Of a stretch of DNA of 64,000 nt, positions 1-9,909 are shown piece by piece. The translations under genes and the position numbers were made by a program. The number at the start of each line of letters is the position of its first letter. The first letter of the stretch is position 1. The notes under the pieces were generated by a model. It was given only the letters and a program-made list of their open reading frames with translations. It did not search any database and was not told where the DNA came from. Origin of the DNA: Desulfosarcina sp. BuS5 (GTDB lineage Bacteria > Desulfobacterota > Desulfobacteria > Desulfobacterales > BuS5); the NCBI RefSeq assembly GCF_028752835.1, contig NZ_CP087952.1, positions 849,041 to 913,040 on the forward strand, given 5' to 3'.

Positions 1-309
1 TTTTGATATTTGATAGAGTGGTTCAAAGAAACCATTAAACCCTCCTCGTTTTGCAGCCATGTGATGCTCAAGCGTGAGTGTTTTTATCTCTTGATTATCT
101 CCCGACCACTTGTCGTCAGATGTGATTTCAGCCATCTTCTTGACGATTTCTGCTTCGACAGTTGTCTTGTTGATACCATCATTTTGAATAAGAAATAGTC
201 GCACAAATCCCTCTGGTGCATCATCTACTGGTTCCTGGATGTGGTCATCTGCACCCGATCTAATGTTGTTGATGAACTTTACGATACGTTTCGGGCATCT
301 ATAATTTAT
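1..309 (-). pseudogene. UvrD/Rep-like superfamily I helicase, internal fragment
   Basis: Translating the minus strand from 309 down to 1 gives an uninterrupted frame. It opens with INYRCPKRIVKFIN, a pattern typical of the post-motif-III region of UvrD/Rep (SF1) helicases, and later contains TLTLEHHMAAKRGGF, also typical of these helicases. The reading continues off the window, so the C-terminus is unseen. The N-terminal half, with the Walker A motif, is missing because IS4 copy I1 abuts at 310, and the matching N-terminal part is not on the far side of that IS. Family assignment is from motif resemblance only. As it stands the gene is broken. Confidence 0.6.
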
Positions 310-1617
310 CAGTAGTGTCCGGTTAAGTTTTTGCATATAGCATTTGCTCTTTGATAATCAGATTATTAGACCATACGTTTTTTTCGTCAGTACGTAATTC
401 GTTCTGGATGGTATTTCTAAGCTGACGAATCCTCTTTATTGATACAGGTTCATTAAACTGTTCATGGCAGTATATGGCCATAAGCAGGTAGGTTATTAAC
501 CCCGCAAGGATTTGAACCATCAGGCCATATCTACTGTGAGCAATCAAGTGGTACACTTTTAAATGTTTCTTCCACCATTTGAAAAAAGTTTCGATATCCC
601 ATCTAAGCTTATAAACGGTTGCAACCTGCTCGGCTGTAAGATCATAACGATCAGTTGCCACAAAATATTTGACACCGGCAATTTTATAACCAACCAGTCG
701 AACCGGCTTTCTGGTCTGGTTTACCCCAGGAGTGCCAAGAAGAACCACAGCATCATAAAAAATATAGCTGTCGGGATCAACAGGCTGCTCTTTGATAATA
801 GTTCTTGTTGTTTTCGCTTTGATGCGGCAAACAAAATGTTTTTTTTCATCCTGAAGAAGATCAAAATCCTTATGTGATTGATACCCCCGATCCATGATTC
901 CTGTTTGGCCTTTTGTAAGGATAGACCTGACAAAGGGGCGTTCAGCGCCATTTCCATTTGTCAGATGAATTTTTATAGGAATCTTGCGATTGACATCAAA
1001 GCCGAAATGGCCTTTTGCTTTTTTAGCGCCTTTTCTGTAATCAGCCCAGTACATGGACAGAACTGCATCAATTAAAGATCCATCAATGGAAACGAGTTCA
1101 CCGAGATCTGAATAATTTGATGGTAAAGCATTTTGTGCCTGGCTGCAAAGAGCTTGAAAAACATATTCAAGCTGTTCAAGCCCTCGAGAATTGATAATTT
1201 CGGAAAAACTGCTACGACTGATCCCTCCATCTGGAGCGACACATTCTTTGGCAAAATCGTCTTCTTTAAGGTGTTGAATAAGATCACGAGCTGATTCATG
1301 TTCTTGTAGATGGAAAAATATCAGTGCGTGAAGCTGATCTTCAAAAGTCATTTTCAATGGCCTGTGACCTCGGGATTTAAGCTGTGGCGTGTCAGGAAAA
1401 ATCTTTTGCAAAGGTTTGAGAAATCGAGCATGAGATTGGGGATTAAAATTCTTTTTTGGGATATTGAATATGTCCATTTTTGTCTTAACTCCTTGTTATA
1501 ATTATATTTTATAACAAAACGATAAAAAATTTTTATTTGGTTTGTCAAGTAAAAAATGAACATTTTTCTAATTTTTTTATCCCATATAACATGCAAAAAC
1601 CTAACCGGACACTACTG
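310..1617 (-). mobile_element. IS4-family insertion sequence, copy I1
   Basis: A 1308-bp element bounded by inverted repeats starting CAGTAGTGTCCGGTTA at 310 and ending with the complement at 1617. It carries one transposase gene on the minus strand. Other copies are at 26649-27957, 40717-42024 and 59955-61263. Unlike those three, this copy has no 9-bp target duplication: the left flank ATAATTTAT and right flank AGGGAAAAT are unrelated. It therefore marks a rearrangement junction between a helicase fragment and a Tn3 tnpA fragment. Confidence 0.92.
323..1477 (-). CDS. IS4-family DDE transposase (I1)
   Basis: A 384-residue transposase. Catalytic acidic residues are in VSIDGSLIDAV (about residue 130) and TGIMDRGYQS (about 195). 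The IS4 signature YKLRWDIETFFKWWKKHLK (about 290-310) gives the Y-(2)-R-(3)-E-(6)-K pattern with the third catalytic residue. The ATG is preceded by AAGGAGTTAAGAC on the minus strand, a good ribosome-binding site. The gene fills the element and is intact in I1, I2 and I3 but frameshifted in I4. It would cut and paste its own element in the cytoplasm. Confidence 0.93.
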   Translation of the reverse strand: MDIFNIPKKNFNPQSHARFLKPLQKIFPDTPQLKSRGHRPLKMTFEDQLHALIFFHLQEHESARDLIQHLKEDDFAKECVAPDGGISRSSFSEIINSRGLEQLEYVFQALCSQAQNALPSNYSDLGELVSIDGSLIDAVLSMYWADYRKGAKKAKGHFGFDVNRKIPIKIHLTNGNGAERPFVRSILTKGQTGIMDRGYQSHKDFDLLQDEKKHFVCRIKAKTTRTIIKEQPVDPDSYIFYDAVVLLGTPGVNQTRKPVRLVGYKIAGVKYFVATDRYDLTAEQVATVYKLRWDIETFFKWWKKHLKVYHLIAHSRYGLMVQILAGLITYLLMAIYCHEQFNEPVSIKRIRQLRNTIQNELRTDEKNVWSNNLIIKEQMLYAKT

Positions 1618-3855
1618 AGGGAAAATAGAAAATATTTATTGTTAATCGCCTTTGTCGCTTACCAGTATTACCGACTAAATGACGTTCTGATCGAAGTGTT
1701 GATGAAATCTGTCCAGAATAAATTCAATACAATAGAAAGGGAACATAAGGAAAATTTTTATAAACAACGCCAGAAGAGGCAGCAAATTCTAAATACTTTC
1801 TCCCAAAAGGTGACCAATTATTTGAGCACCATTAAAGATGCCAAAACAATTCTGCACAATCAATCCTTATCAGCGGATGAGAAGATAAATAGTCTCACGG
1901 CCTTATTCTCTGAAAATTTTGATAAAAGTTCGTCAGCAATAGAAAGTCAGTTAAATCAGATCGGTCAAGAATCTAAGCGGATTACCAAGAATACTGATTA
2001 CTATGATCTTCTTGAGGCTAATTCAATCAAGCTGCAAAATCGCGCTTCGGACATAGTCAAAAATATCCAATTCAACCCCGACACTTCCAATAATGGCCTC
2101 ATTCAAGCCACTGAATATTACCGCAAAAAAGATGGCAACTTGGCCAATAATACTCCGACTGTTTTCCTAGAAACCGATGAACAAGAATTAGTGCTTGATG
2201 ATGACGGGAAACTCAAAATTTCACTTTATAAAGTTCTGTTTTTTTCGAAGGTAGCGGATGGGATTCGCTCCGGAGCGTTGAATCTCAAATATTCCTACAA
2301 ATACAGAGCCTTCGATGATTATCTGATTGCGCCGAAAGTCTGGGAAGCCAACAAAGAAGAACTGCTTGTTAAAGCCGGGTTGCTTGAGATGAAAAATTTC
2401 TCAAAACTGGAAGCTCAATGCAGAGAAACATTGCAGGATCAATTTAGGATCACCAATGAGAATATCAACCAGGGGGTAAACAAATACGTTACGTTTGGCA
2501 AAGACGGTAAGTTAAAAGTCAAAACGCCAAAGCGAGAGAAGGAATTACCGGAAACAGAAATTGATATTTTTCCTAAAGATAAATTTATTTCTCTTTTTGA
2601 AGTTCTAACCACCGTCAACCGAACTTGCCGGTTCACCGACTGTTTTGTGCACTGGCAGGTGAAACACAACCGTGATAAACCAGCCAACAAGACCTTTTTT
2701 GCCGGAACGATTGGTTATGGTTGTAACCTGGGAATTCGGAAGACTGCCAAGATTTCCCGAAATATCAACCTGCACGAACTAGAAAATACGATCAATTGGT
2801 ATTTTAGTCATGATAACATTATTCGTGCTAACGACAAGATCCTGGATTTTTTGGATCAACTACAGCCTTTCCGGTTATTCAAACGGAACCAGAGCATTAC
2901 TCACACCAGCAGTGATGGGCAAAAATTTAGTATCGGCGTAGAGTCCATGAATGCCAATTACTCCTACAAATATTTCGGCAAAGGCCAAGGGATCAGCGTT
3001 TATAGCTTTATTGATGAAAGCCATCGACTATTTTATTCCACTGTAATAAATCCAGCGGAAAGAGAGGCTGCTTACGTGATTGATGGCCTCATGCATAACG
3101 ATGTGGTGCAAAGTGATATTCATTCTACCGATACCCATGGTTACAGTGAGATGATTTTTGCCGTCACACATTTACTTGGTATCTCCTTTGCCCCCAGAAT
3201 CAAGAAGTTTAAGGATCAGCAGTTGTACAGCTTTGAAAGTCCATCGGCATTTAACGCTTTGGGTTATAAGGTTTTGCCAAAAAAGAGAATTAATACCAAA
3301 ATCATCCAAGAACAATGGGATAATATCCTTTGGTTTATCACAACCATAAAACTCAAAGAAACAACCGCCTCGCAATTGTTTAAGCGATTAAGCTCTTATT
3401 CTCGTCAACACCCGCTTTATCGCGCCTTAAAACAATTTGGGCGCATTATCAAAACTATTTTTCTACTAAAATATATTAACGATGTGGAACTCCGGCAAAT
3501 GATAGAAAAACAACTCAACAAACTGGAGAGCTCGAACAAATTCGGGAAAGCCGTCTTCCATGGTAACAATCAGGAGTTTCAATATTCGACAAAAGAAGAA
3601 CAATTGATTGCCGATGGCTGCAAAAGGCTGATTGAAAATGCGATTATCTGCTGGAATTATATGTATCTTTCACAAAAGGTGCATGATGCCAGTTCAGAGA
3701 AAGAAAGGACGAATTTAATTCGCACTATTAAAAACGGTTCCGTAGTTGCTTGGCAACACATAAACCTGCAAGGGGAGTATGATTTCTCAGAGGAGGTCTT
3801 GAATGATTCGATAGAATTTAATGTTCCCGAATTATTGGAATTACAGGTGGTTTAA
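1618..3855 (+). pseudogene. tnpA: Tn3-family transposase tnpA, 5'-truncated (Tn3-A)
   Basis: The open frame continues from the IS4 end at 1618 and gives about 745 residues of a Tn3-family transposase; full members are near 1000. The part upstream of 1618 is IS-derived and not part of the gene. Visible core motifs are HTSSDGQKFS (first catalytic Asp), HSTDTHGYSE (second Asp), a late helix with IENAIICWN that should supply the Glu, and the C-terminal GSVVAWQHINLQGEYDFS typical of the family. The N-terminal DNA-binding region (DUF4158) is lost to I1. No 38-bp terminal repeat or resolvase could be identified beside it, so the transposon ends are unknown. Confidence 0.85.
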
Positions 3856-3939
3856 AATGGGAAGTGGAATATTGCAAGTAAGTCTTGCTGTACCTGAAAT
3901 TAGATAAAATCCTATGACAGATTTCATCCAAATGTTTAA
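3856..3939. other. Short gap between tnpA and DUF262 gene
   Basis: This should contain the right end of Tn3-A, because the DUF262 gene downstream is cut short here. I could not pick out a convincing terminal inverted repeat. Confidence 0.3.
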
Positions 3940-4356
3940 TTACACCCAGCTTTCGTCGTCTGTTTCGTTTTCACTTTGGACTGTTAAATCAACATAAATA
4001 GTCGGGTCAAACCCAGGCTTATTTTCTATCCTGCCTCCATACAATGAAGTGAGCAAGGAAGTAGTTCGTTGTTGACCATCGAGAATATATTGATATTCTG
4101 TTCTGGCAAAATTTGTTTCTGTAATCTCATGCCCGCCAATATGCCTATGGTTTTGGAGTTTTAAGTCGGTTTTCCAAATCAGAATACTCCCTAGCGGATA
4201 AAATTTGTAAATACTGTCCCAAAGCTTCTTTACATTCCCTTTTTCCCATACAACTTCTCTTTGGAAAGTAGGGATCTGGTAGTTCTTATTTAACAGCTCA
4301 TCAAGATAGGTTGTCAGACCTTTGTTTGTTGGGAATATTCTGTCTGTGTAGCCCAT
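3940..4356 (-). pseudogene. DUF262 (GmrSD-N/ParB-like) protein, 3'-truncated cassette gene
   Basis: 138 residues matching the N-terminal DUF262 fold found in GmrS-type and other nuclease-associated proteins: QIPTFQREVVWEKGNVKKLWDSI at about 30-55, and ILDGQQRTTSLLTSLYGG at about 90-107, where DGQQR is the conserved nucleotide-binding or hydrolysing motif. DUF262 proteins are normally several hundred residues long, so the abrupt stop after DDESWV indicates truncation, probably by insertion of Tn3-A. The ATG has an upstream GAAAGGAAA on the minus strand. The gene follows an attC-like site (4379-4509), as expected of an integron cassette on the minus strand. Related full-length proteins act in defence against modified phage DNA; a function for this remnant is unlikely. 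Confidence 0.75.
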
Positions 4357-4378
4357 GTTTTATTTTCCTTTCTTTCTG

Positions 4379-4509
4379 CTAACGTAAAGCTGAGTGGCTG
4401 GGCAACGATAACCGCAAAACTTTGATAAAGGTAAAAACTACCGGTCAAATGCTGCCTTTCAAAAACGGCACGGCTTTGCCCAGTCCATCTCCAGCGCCTT
4501 GTTACATGC
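4379..4509 (-). other. attC-like integron recombination site 1
   Basis: Read on the minus strand the site begins TAACAAGGCGCTGGAG and ends CAGCTTTACGTTAG. The arms are imperfectly complementary over about 28 bases, including a CTGGGCAA/TTGCCCAG core, around a variable central segment. This is the layout of integron attC sites (R''-L'' ... L'-R'). It lies directly after the stop of one cassette gene (4512) and before the start of the next (4356), the normal cassette spacing. Confidence 0.75.
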
Positions 4510-4511
4510 TT

Positions 4512-4985
4512 TTACGCTGATTTAACAGCCTTTTTTAATCGAGACCCTAAATGTTTCTTCAGTTTAAGAAGTTTATCAATATGCCAGTTTTTCACTGTTT
4601 CTAACTCAGCATCCGAATCATTGATATTTCCATTGATATAAAGTGCAAGCCTTGAGGCTCTCTTATCATTGAGACGTTCCCAGGCTACGTTATGTCCAAG
4701 TTCGTTTTCAATCAAGGTCGCTTCCTGTTGAAGTAAATCAAAAACTTGCTTATTTTTATCTTGGTCACCAAGGTCAATATAAACTTCTGTTCTCGCTTTT
4801 CCTCCCTGGCTAAAATTAGCGCCATAGGTAATGCCAGATATTCCTGACGAGAACGAGTACCAATTTTGCGGCTGCCCAGCTTTGGCTCCTGTAAAATGAT
4901 GTTTTTCTCTAAGCTCATCAATCAACAATTGAAAATAATTTCGATACTTTTCGCCTTTTGTAGATATTGATGCCCTTGGTGTTCT
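4512..4985 (-). pseudogene. DUF4268 protein, C-terminal part, 5'-truncated cassette gene
   Basis: About 158 residues remain after removing the residues encoded by the IS66 end. The run KAGQPQNWYSFSSGISGITYG is the DUF4268 signature, followed by TEVYIDLGDQDKNK and WERLNDKRASRLALYING. DUF4268 forms the C-terminal half of many predicted PD-(D/E)xK nuclease or restriction-like proteins. The N-terminal nuclease half has been cut off at 4986 by IS66-1, and its remainder is not on the other side of that IS. An attC-like site follows immediately, so this was an integron cassette gene. Confidence 0.7.
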
Positions 4986-6341
4986 GTGTCCTTTCGGCAA
5001 GCGTGCATAGCGCAAAAAAAAATTTAGCGTAGGTAAGCAGTCAGCAGTTAGGTGCCTGTTTTTTTGCAGGCACCCGGCTGATTAATCAGGATGGAAATAT
5101 TAAAAAGTGATTTTATGCTTCAGGATTGTCCGGTTCAATCAGTGCGGATTTATAATTCCACGGCATCCATTTGTCTGGGGATTCTGACAACTCAGAGGCA
5201 TGTTCCAGCAGTGCTGTCAGGTAATCAAAAGGATTGGTACCGGATAAATTACAGGTATGAATCAGACTCATGAACAGATCACCTACCATGGCACCATGCT
5301 CAGTTTTATAAAACAGAGCATTCTTGCGATGCAGAACGACCTTTTTCAAAGCCTGTTCGCAAATATTGTTGTCCAAAGGTACACCTGGTTCCCTGAGAAA
5401 AAGGGTCAACGCCTCCCAATGTTTGAGCATGTAGCCAATAGCCTGGCCCAGCCCGCTGTTGGGCTCCACCAAATGTTGGTCTATTTGTTTGTGAAACCAG
5501 GTGTTGAGCTTTTTCATCAGCGGACCGCTGTTGTCCTGATGAAACCGTAGCCGTTCTTCAGCTTCCATGTTCTGTTCTTTGGTAATCTTATCATTTTTAT
5601 ATACCTCTGCGAGGATTTCGAGTACATAACTGCACTCTTCCGGGAAGCTTTGCAGTACGTCAACAAACTGTCTTCGTCCATGTGTAAGACAATTTGCCAG
5701 CAGAGTTTCGAATTCTTTGGGAACATTTCTGGACAGAGCATCACACATCTGAATGGGTGGGCTCAGACCAATACGACGCTTAAGTAAATCCATCAAGTTT
5801 TCTCCGGCATGCTGACGGCCGGTAAAAAACAGTGCAATTTTATGATCATCGGTTTTTGACAGTATACCCGTGGTAAATATACCTTTACGTTCCGGGTTAT
5901 TTTCTTTGTTTTCCTTCATCAGGGACAAAACCTTCATAGTGGTGTCATCATTATGAATGATATCGCCCTGAGCGCCCTGACGGATAAATTCCTGATAAAT
6001 CGGAGTAAGTTCCATTGCCATTTGATCGACAATCTCGAACTGTGTCGATGCAGGCAATGGTATGCCAAGACTTTGCTGAAGATCTTTAAGTCTGTTAAAT
6101 GGCATACCGGTACCATATTTCAAAAGAGCAATCATGGCCTTGGCTTTTGCATCATATTTGTCTTCACCCACATTTTCAGGTGTCGATGCGGTGAAAATTG
6201 CTCCACAGAGATTACAGCGTAAACGCTGCATTTCATAGACAGTTCCACTTAATGGAGCGTTTCCGGTGATGCGTATGATTCGCTGCGGCTCCTTTAATTC
6301 ATATACCTTGCCCTTTAAACATTCAGGGCAGTTGTCTCCAG

Positions 6342-6350
6342 GTTTAAGAG
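6342..6350. repeat. 9-bp target duplication of D1 (left)
   Basis: GTTTAAGAG occurs immediately left of D1 (6342-6350) and immediately right of it (8657-8665). The undisturbed sequence in IS66-2 has it once. Confidence 0.95.
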
Positions 6351-6419
6351 TGGGGTGTCCAAAAACTCAGTTTTGTGGCTACTTTTTTTGCTCAACTTTT
6401 GGCCCTATCATGAGTGCGA

Positions 6420-6725
6420 TTAATATCTTGGCACATTGTTGGGGTCATGAAATGCAGCATTAAAATTATCTTCCCCAACCAAATCCCGGCATTCTTTGCA
6501 CTCCTGCCATATCCCTGAATGGCTGTTATTGTAATGAAAATGGCAGAGACCCTCGTGCTCGTGATGATATTGGCAATAATCTCCACCTTTTATAGATGCA
6601 AAAGAAGTGTCACAGCAAATCCATTGGTCACAACATTTTGTTTTTATTAAAGGAACAGAATCGTTTCCACAAAAGCTACAATGTTTGCCAGGGATTATTT
6701 TTGCTTGCAATCTATCATATGTCAT
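6420..6725 (-). CDS. Small Cys/His-rich (zinc-binding?) protein of element D
   Basis: 101 residues with closely spaced metal-ligand candidates: HCSFCGND (CxxC), KTKCCDQWICCDT, a His-rich stretch HHEHEGLCHFHYNNSHSG, and WQECKECRDL (CxxC). Two or three zinc sites are plausible. Similar small Cys/His-rich proteins occur in many bacterial genomes as hypotheticals; I know no established function. It is carried divergently from the transposase inside the element's left end, and is kept whole even in the truncated copies D3 and D4. It may be an accessory or regulatory factor of transposition (inference). Confidence 0.7.
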   Translation of the reverse strand: MTYDRLQAKIIPGKHCSFCGNDSVPLIKTKCCDQWICCDTSFASIKGGDYCQYHHEHEGLCHFHYNNSHSGIWQECKECRDLVGEDNFNAAFHDPNNVPRY

Positions 6726-6849
6726 TCAGGCACCTTCAATATTTTCAGTAAAATTTGCGTAGACCATAACAAAATGCCGTCAATAATTCAAAATTGCTGA
6801 TTGAAAAAAATTATTATTCCCTATATATTCAAATATTTTAACCAAAAAG

Positions 6850-8501
6850 ATGGTTATTGCTATGAGTAAAGTTTCAAAATTAAAAAAAGTAGAACTGCCT
6901 GGAAAGACAAAGCAGTTGATCGTACTCGTATAATTAAGTATCAGAAAGCTGAGCTGAAACGTACTAAAAATGAACGAAATAAATACAAGTCTGAACTCCG
7001 GAAAAATAGACAAGAATTAGAACAAGAACGTAAAAAGAACACATTGTCGGTTAATAGTAAGGAGGAATTGATTTTTATTTCTTTACGCCTATTTTTGGTC
7101 GGACACGTTGGATTCAGAGCAATATCAAGAATGTTTGGCATTTTACAAGCATACCTTGGGATAACCAAAATACCGTGCCCTCAAACGATCATTAACTGGG
7201 TCACCAGATATTCACTATCAAAAATCTGGAACTATAAAGGGCTTTCTTCTGTTTCTTTTGATATGGATAAGATTGTAAATGGTGCTATTTGGATGATAGA
7301 TACCTCAATAGCATTGGGAGCTGGTAAAATTCTTGCTATTTTGGAGCTTAGAACTGATCATTTTAAAAATCATGAAGGTGCTCCAACTCTTGAAAACATC
7401 AATTGTGTAGCAATTTCAGTGGCGAAATCATGGACTGGAGAATCCATTGCAAATTTTTTACAAAAGGTGATTCTCATCACCGGAAAACCTGCTGCATATT
7501 TGAAAGACGGAGGAATGGACCTCATGAAAGGTGTCAGACTCCTAAATGAAAGAGGATTTTCAAGTTTCTCCATTGATGATATTTCTCATGTTGTTGCCAA
7601 TCTATTAAAAAAAGAATATACAAAACATCCTTCGTATGACTGTTTTATCTCTGCTTGCGGACAAGCCTCAAAAAAATTTAAGCAAACAGTACTTGCATTT
7701 TTTGCACCCCCAAAGGTTTCGACAAAAGCTCGATTCATGAATATTCATCGAATGGTGAAATGGGCTGAAATGGTTCTTAAGCACTCACCACGGGGGCGAG
7801 TTTCAAAGGACTCTGTAGTTTCAAAACTTAGGAATTATCTTGGTAAACTTCCTGAATATAAACAGTTTATCAAGCGATTTCTTCGTGATGCATCTCCTCT
7901 TTTAAAAAGCCAGGAAATTCTTAAAGCTCAAGGCTTGAATATGAAAACCTACAAAGAGTGCAAAGAACTTTTAAAAAATATCCCTCAAAGCTCTCAAGTA
8001 CGTATCGGTTTTATTACCTGGATGGAAAAACAATTAATAGTCGCTGAATCATTGGGCATGGGCAATACTGGAATGCCTATTTGTTCTGATAATATTGAAT
8101 CCCTGTTTGGACTTGGTAAAACACATGGTACAGGAGAAGTAAAAGATGCAAACCGAATTGCACTTCGTTTACCGGCTTTTTGCGGATCTGTGAATAGAGA
8201 ATCCGTTCGGATGGCAATGGGCGTTACAGTAAAGGAACAACAGGAAGTTGAAAATAAGTTGTTGTCTTTAACTCGGCAGCGCCGAAAAATTTTACCAACC
8301 CCCGGAAGCCTTACAGATAGTTTGTCAACTGAGTTTGACTGTGGTTTAACTCTTCTACCGGTGCCAAAAAATGATGAAAAATCAAAAGATGTAACTGATA
8401 TTACAGCAAATTTTGAACAATTAGGTGGGCCCGTAAATAAGTTTACAAAACAACCTTATGCGCCCAATAATGCTGAATATAATAACCGTGCCGCAGCTTA
8501 A
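6850..8501 (+). CDS. Element D transposase, predicted -1 frameshift product
   Basis: A short frame starts at ATG 6850 (MVIAMSKVSKLKK...) and stops at 6933. The long frame, -1 relative to it, is open from 6870 to 8501. Between them lies an A7 run (6882-6888) that forms the heptamer A_AAA_AAA in the zero frame. A -1 slip there yields ...KLKK-SRTAWKDKAVDRTRI..., running into a coiled coil (KYQKAELKRTKNERNKYKSE) and then the RNase-H-like core: GAIWMIDTSIALGAGKI (Asp), AAYLKDGGMDLMKG (Asp), and PICSDNIESLFGLGKTHG (Glu). Without the slip the long frame could start only at TTG 7044, with no ribosome-binding site. All copies containing this region keep the A7 run. Family unknown to me. Confidence 0.75.
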
Positions 8502-8656
8502 TAAGCATTTGTTTGACCACATTCAAATATAAATAATGGGTATTATCAACATGTTAATGCTTTGTTTATAAATGGAGCAAATTGACATACATAACTTATA
8601 TTCTGAAGGGGGGGCCAAATCCTGAGCAAGCTAATTATGGGGATTTAGACACCCCA

Positions 8657-8665
8657 GTTTAAGAG
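8657..8665. repeat. 9-bp target duplication of D1 (right)
   Basis: Second copy of GTTTAAGAG, pairing with 6342-6350. Confidence 0.95.
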
Positions 8666-8983
8666 TATCATGGAAGACTCTGACTTTTTTTGCCCCGGTA
8701 TAATCTTTAGCAGGTTTGCGGCCATGACCTTTTTTAGCTTTAACAGAATTCTTCTTTTTTGGGTGAGCCTTTGTTTTTCCAGTTTTTTCGGTAGTTGCAC
8801 CAAACAGCATGCGCAACAGCCGTCGTATGGAGGCGGCTTTATTGTTCACGCTCTGACTTAAAAGGTAAATAGGGTCAGCCATAGCCTTGATGAGTTCATA
8901 GTCCTCAGGTGGCAACAGTTCTTTAACACGCTTTAAAAGAGCATTTAACTGCTTGACGTCCAGGTCTATACGTTCCGGGGTCT

Positions 8984-9862
8984 TCACTGTGTGTCCCCCC
9001 GTAAAAGGCTGCGAAAATTTTTGGCTAATGGATATTCCCAAACAGCCTTTATAGATCGGTTCGGTTTAAATGTATGATCATTTTTACCCCTGCCGGTGGT
9101 GTCTCCAAGATACTTCCAGTTCGCAGCCTTGTAACAGGTACCGGCAAAACGGGTTTTGTCCACAAAAGTTTCAAGGTACCAGATGGGATGATTGTAGATT
9201 TTACGCCAATCCAGGGCTAAAATTTTTATCATGTGACCAAGAAGATGAGAGGCCAGATGTGGTACGCGTACCCATGGTAGAATTAAAAATCGTGTGTTAT
9301 ACGCCAAAAGGTGCAGATTTTTTTTACGCGTCTTCGCATCCCAGCCGATAAACCTGTTCCTGCAGCCTATATGCCTCGCTGCAGAAGACCAGGCAAAACA
9401 TGCTATTGGCCGCCCATCAGTATAAACGATGTATTTCATCTGTTCGCCCACTGGATGGCAGTAACCCAGATAATGGTAATACTCGATCAGGCTGTTGAAC
9501 ATTTTTTCATGCGGGCTTCTGCGTACCTGGCAAAATTCAAGCGGCCGTATTTTGGCTAATTTTGTTTCCAGTAAAGTTTGATTGATCTGAATTTTTTTAG
9601 GTTTTCTACGTTCTACAAATGGATTATGGGGATTACATTTTTTGTCCGGCAGACGTATGAATCCTGCACGGTGCAGTTCTAACATCATACCCCGACAGAC
9701 CATATCACGCAATGCCCCATTGGCCTGGACCCAATTCCAGGCTATGCACAGTTTTCTGGAAAGCGCCCGGCGGCTGGCATCCGGATTTTGAGCAATAAGC
9801 TCCTTGATAAAAATAATATCTTTGTCAGTAACGACTCTGCCTCTATACGTAAACATGGGCAT
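8984..9862 (-). CDS. DUF4338 (DruA-like) protein carried by IS66-1
   Basis: About 292 residues in the IS66 operon between tnpB and tnpC. The N-terminus contains a helix-turn-helix-like segment (NPDASRRALSRKLCIAWNWVQANGALRD, written here in two pieces: NPDASRRALSRKLC and IAWNWVQANGALRD). It then shows the DUF4338 core: YYHYLGYCHPVGEQMKYIVY, PIACFAWSSAARHIG, IGWD, NTRFLILPWVRVPHLASHLL, and FVDKTRFAGTCYKAANWKYLG. DUF4338 also defines DruA of the Druantia anti-phage system. In IS66-type elements homologous genes occur as passengers of unknown role. The gene starts at ATG 9862 and its TGA overlaps the GTG of tnpC. Activity is not inferable here. Confidence 0.78.
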   Translation of the reverse strand: MPMFTYRGRVVTDKDIIFIKELIAQNPDASRRALSRKLCIAWNWVQANGALRDMVCRGMMLELHRAGFIRLPDKKCNPHNPFVERRKPKKIQINQTLLETKLAKIRPLEFCQVRRSPHEKMFNSLIEYYHYLGYCHPVGEQMKYIVYTDGRPIACFAWSSAARHIGCRNRFIGWDAKTRKKNLHLLAYNTRFLILPWVRVPHLASHLLGHMIKILALDWRKIYNHPIWYLETFVDKTRFAGTCYKAANWKYLGDTTGRGKNDHTFKPNRSIKAVWEYPLAKNFRSLLRGDTQ

Positions 9863-9909
9863 CAAATATCACATTTTTTACTGGAACGCAAGTCATTAAA
9901 TATTTTTTT

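Larger units (their letters stand above)
6351..8656 (+). mobile_element. Element D copy D1: unclassified DDE IS with cysteine-rich partner gene
   Basis: A 2306-bp element with ends TGGGGTGTC / GACACCCCA and 9-bp target duplications in both complete copies (D1 and D2). It holds two divergent genes: a small Cys/His-rich protein on the minus strand and a large transposase on the plus strand that appears to need a -1 frameshift. A complete second copy is at 15965-18270; truncated copies are at 39827-40490, 57043-57721 and 63575-64000+. I cannot place it in a named IS family. Confidence 0.88.
5113..8987 (-). pseudogene. tnpC: IS66 transposase tnpC, split by D1 (IS66-1)
   Basis: The GTG start at 8987 overlaps the stop of the DUF4338 gene. 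The N-terminal part (8987-8657) contains a heptad-like leader (LDVKQLNALLKRVKELL) and a basic linker GHGRKPA. After D1 the frame resumes at 6341 with a zinc-ribbon (CPECLKG, then LRCNLCGAIF) and the IS66 DDE core: IIHNDDTTMKVL (first Asp), QMCDALSRN (second), and VPLDNNICEQALK (Glu). Without D1 and one copy of the duplication it would be 519 residues, full length. Compared with IS66-2, residues after GATTEK read TGKTKAH instead of LEKQRLT because of two compensating single-base indels. Not functional unless D1 excises precisely. Confidence 0.85.

Noticed and set aside
1537-1617. Upstream start of the Tn3-A transposase frame
   Set aside because: These codons lie in the IS4 end of I1; the gene is truncated, so this is not its real N-terminus.
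7044-7046. TTG as start of the element D transposase
   Set aside because: No ribosome-binding site, and it would cut through a coiled coil that continues upstream in the same frame.
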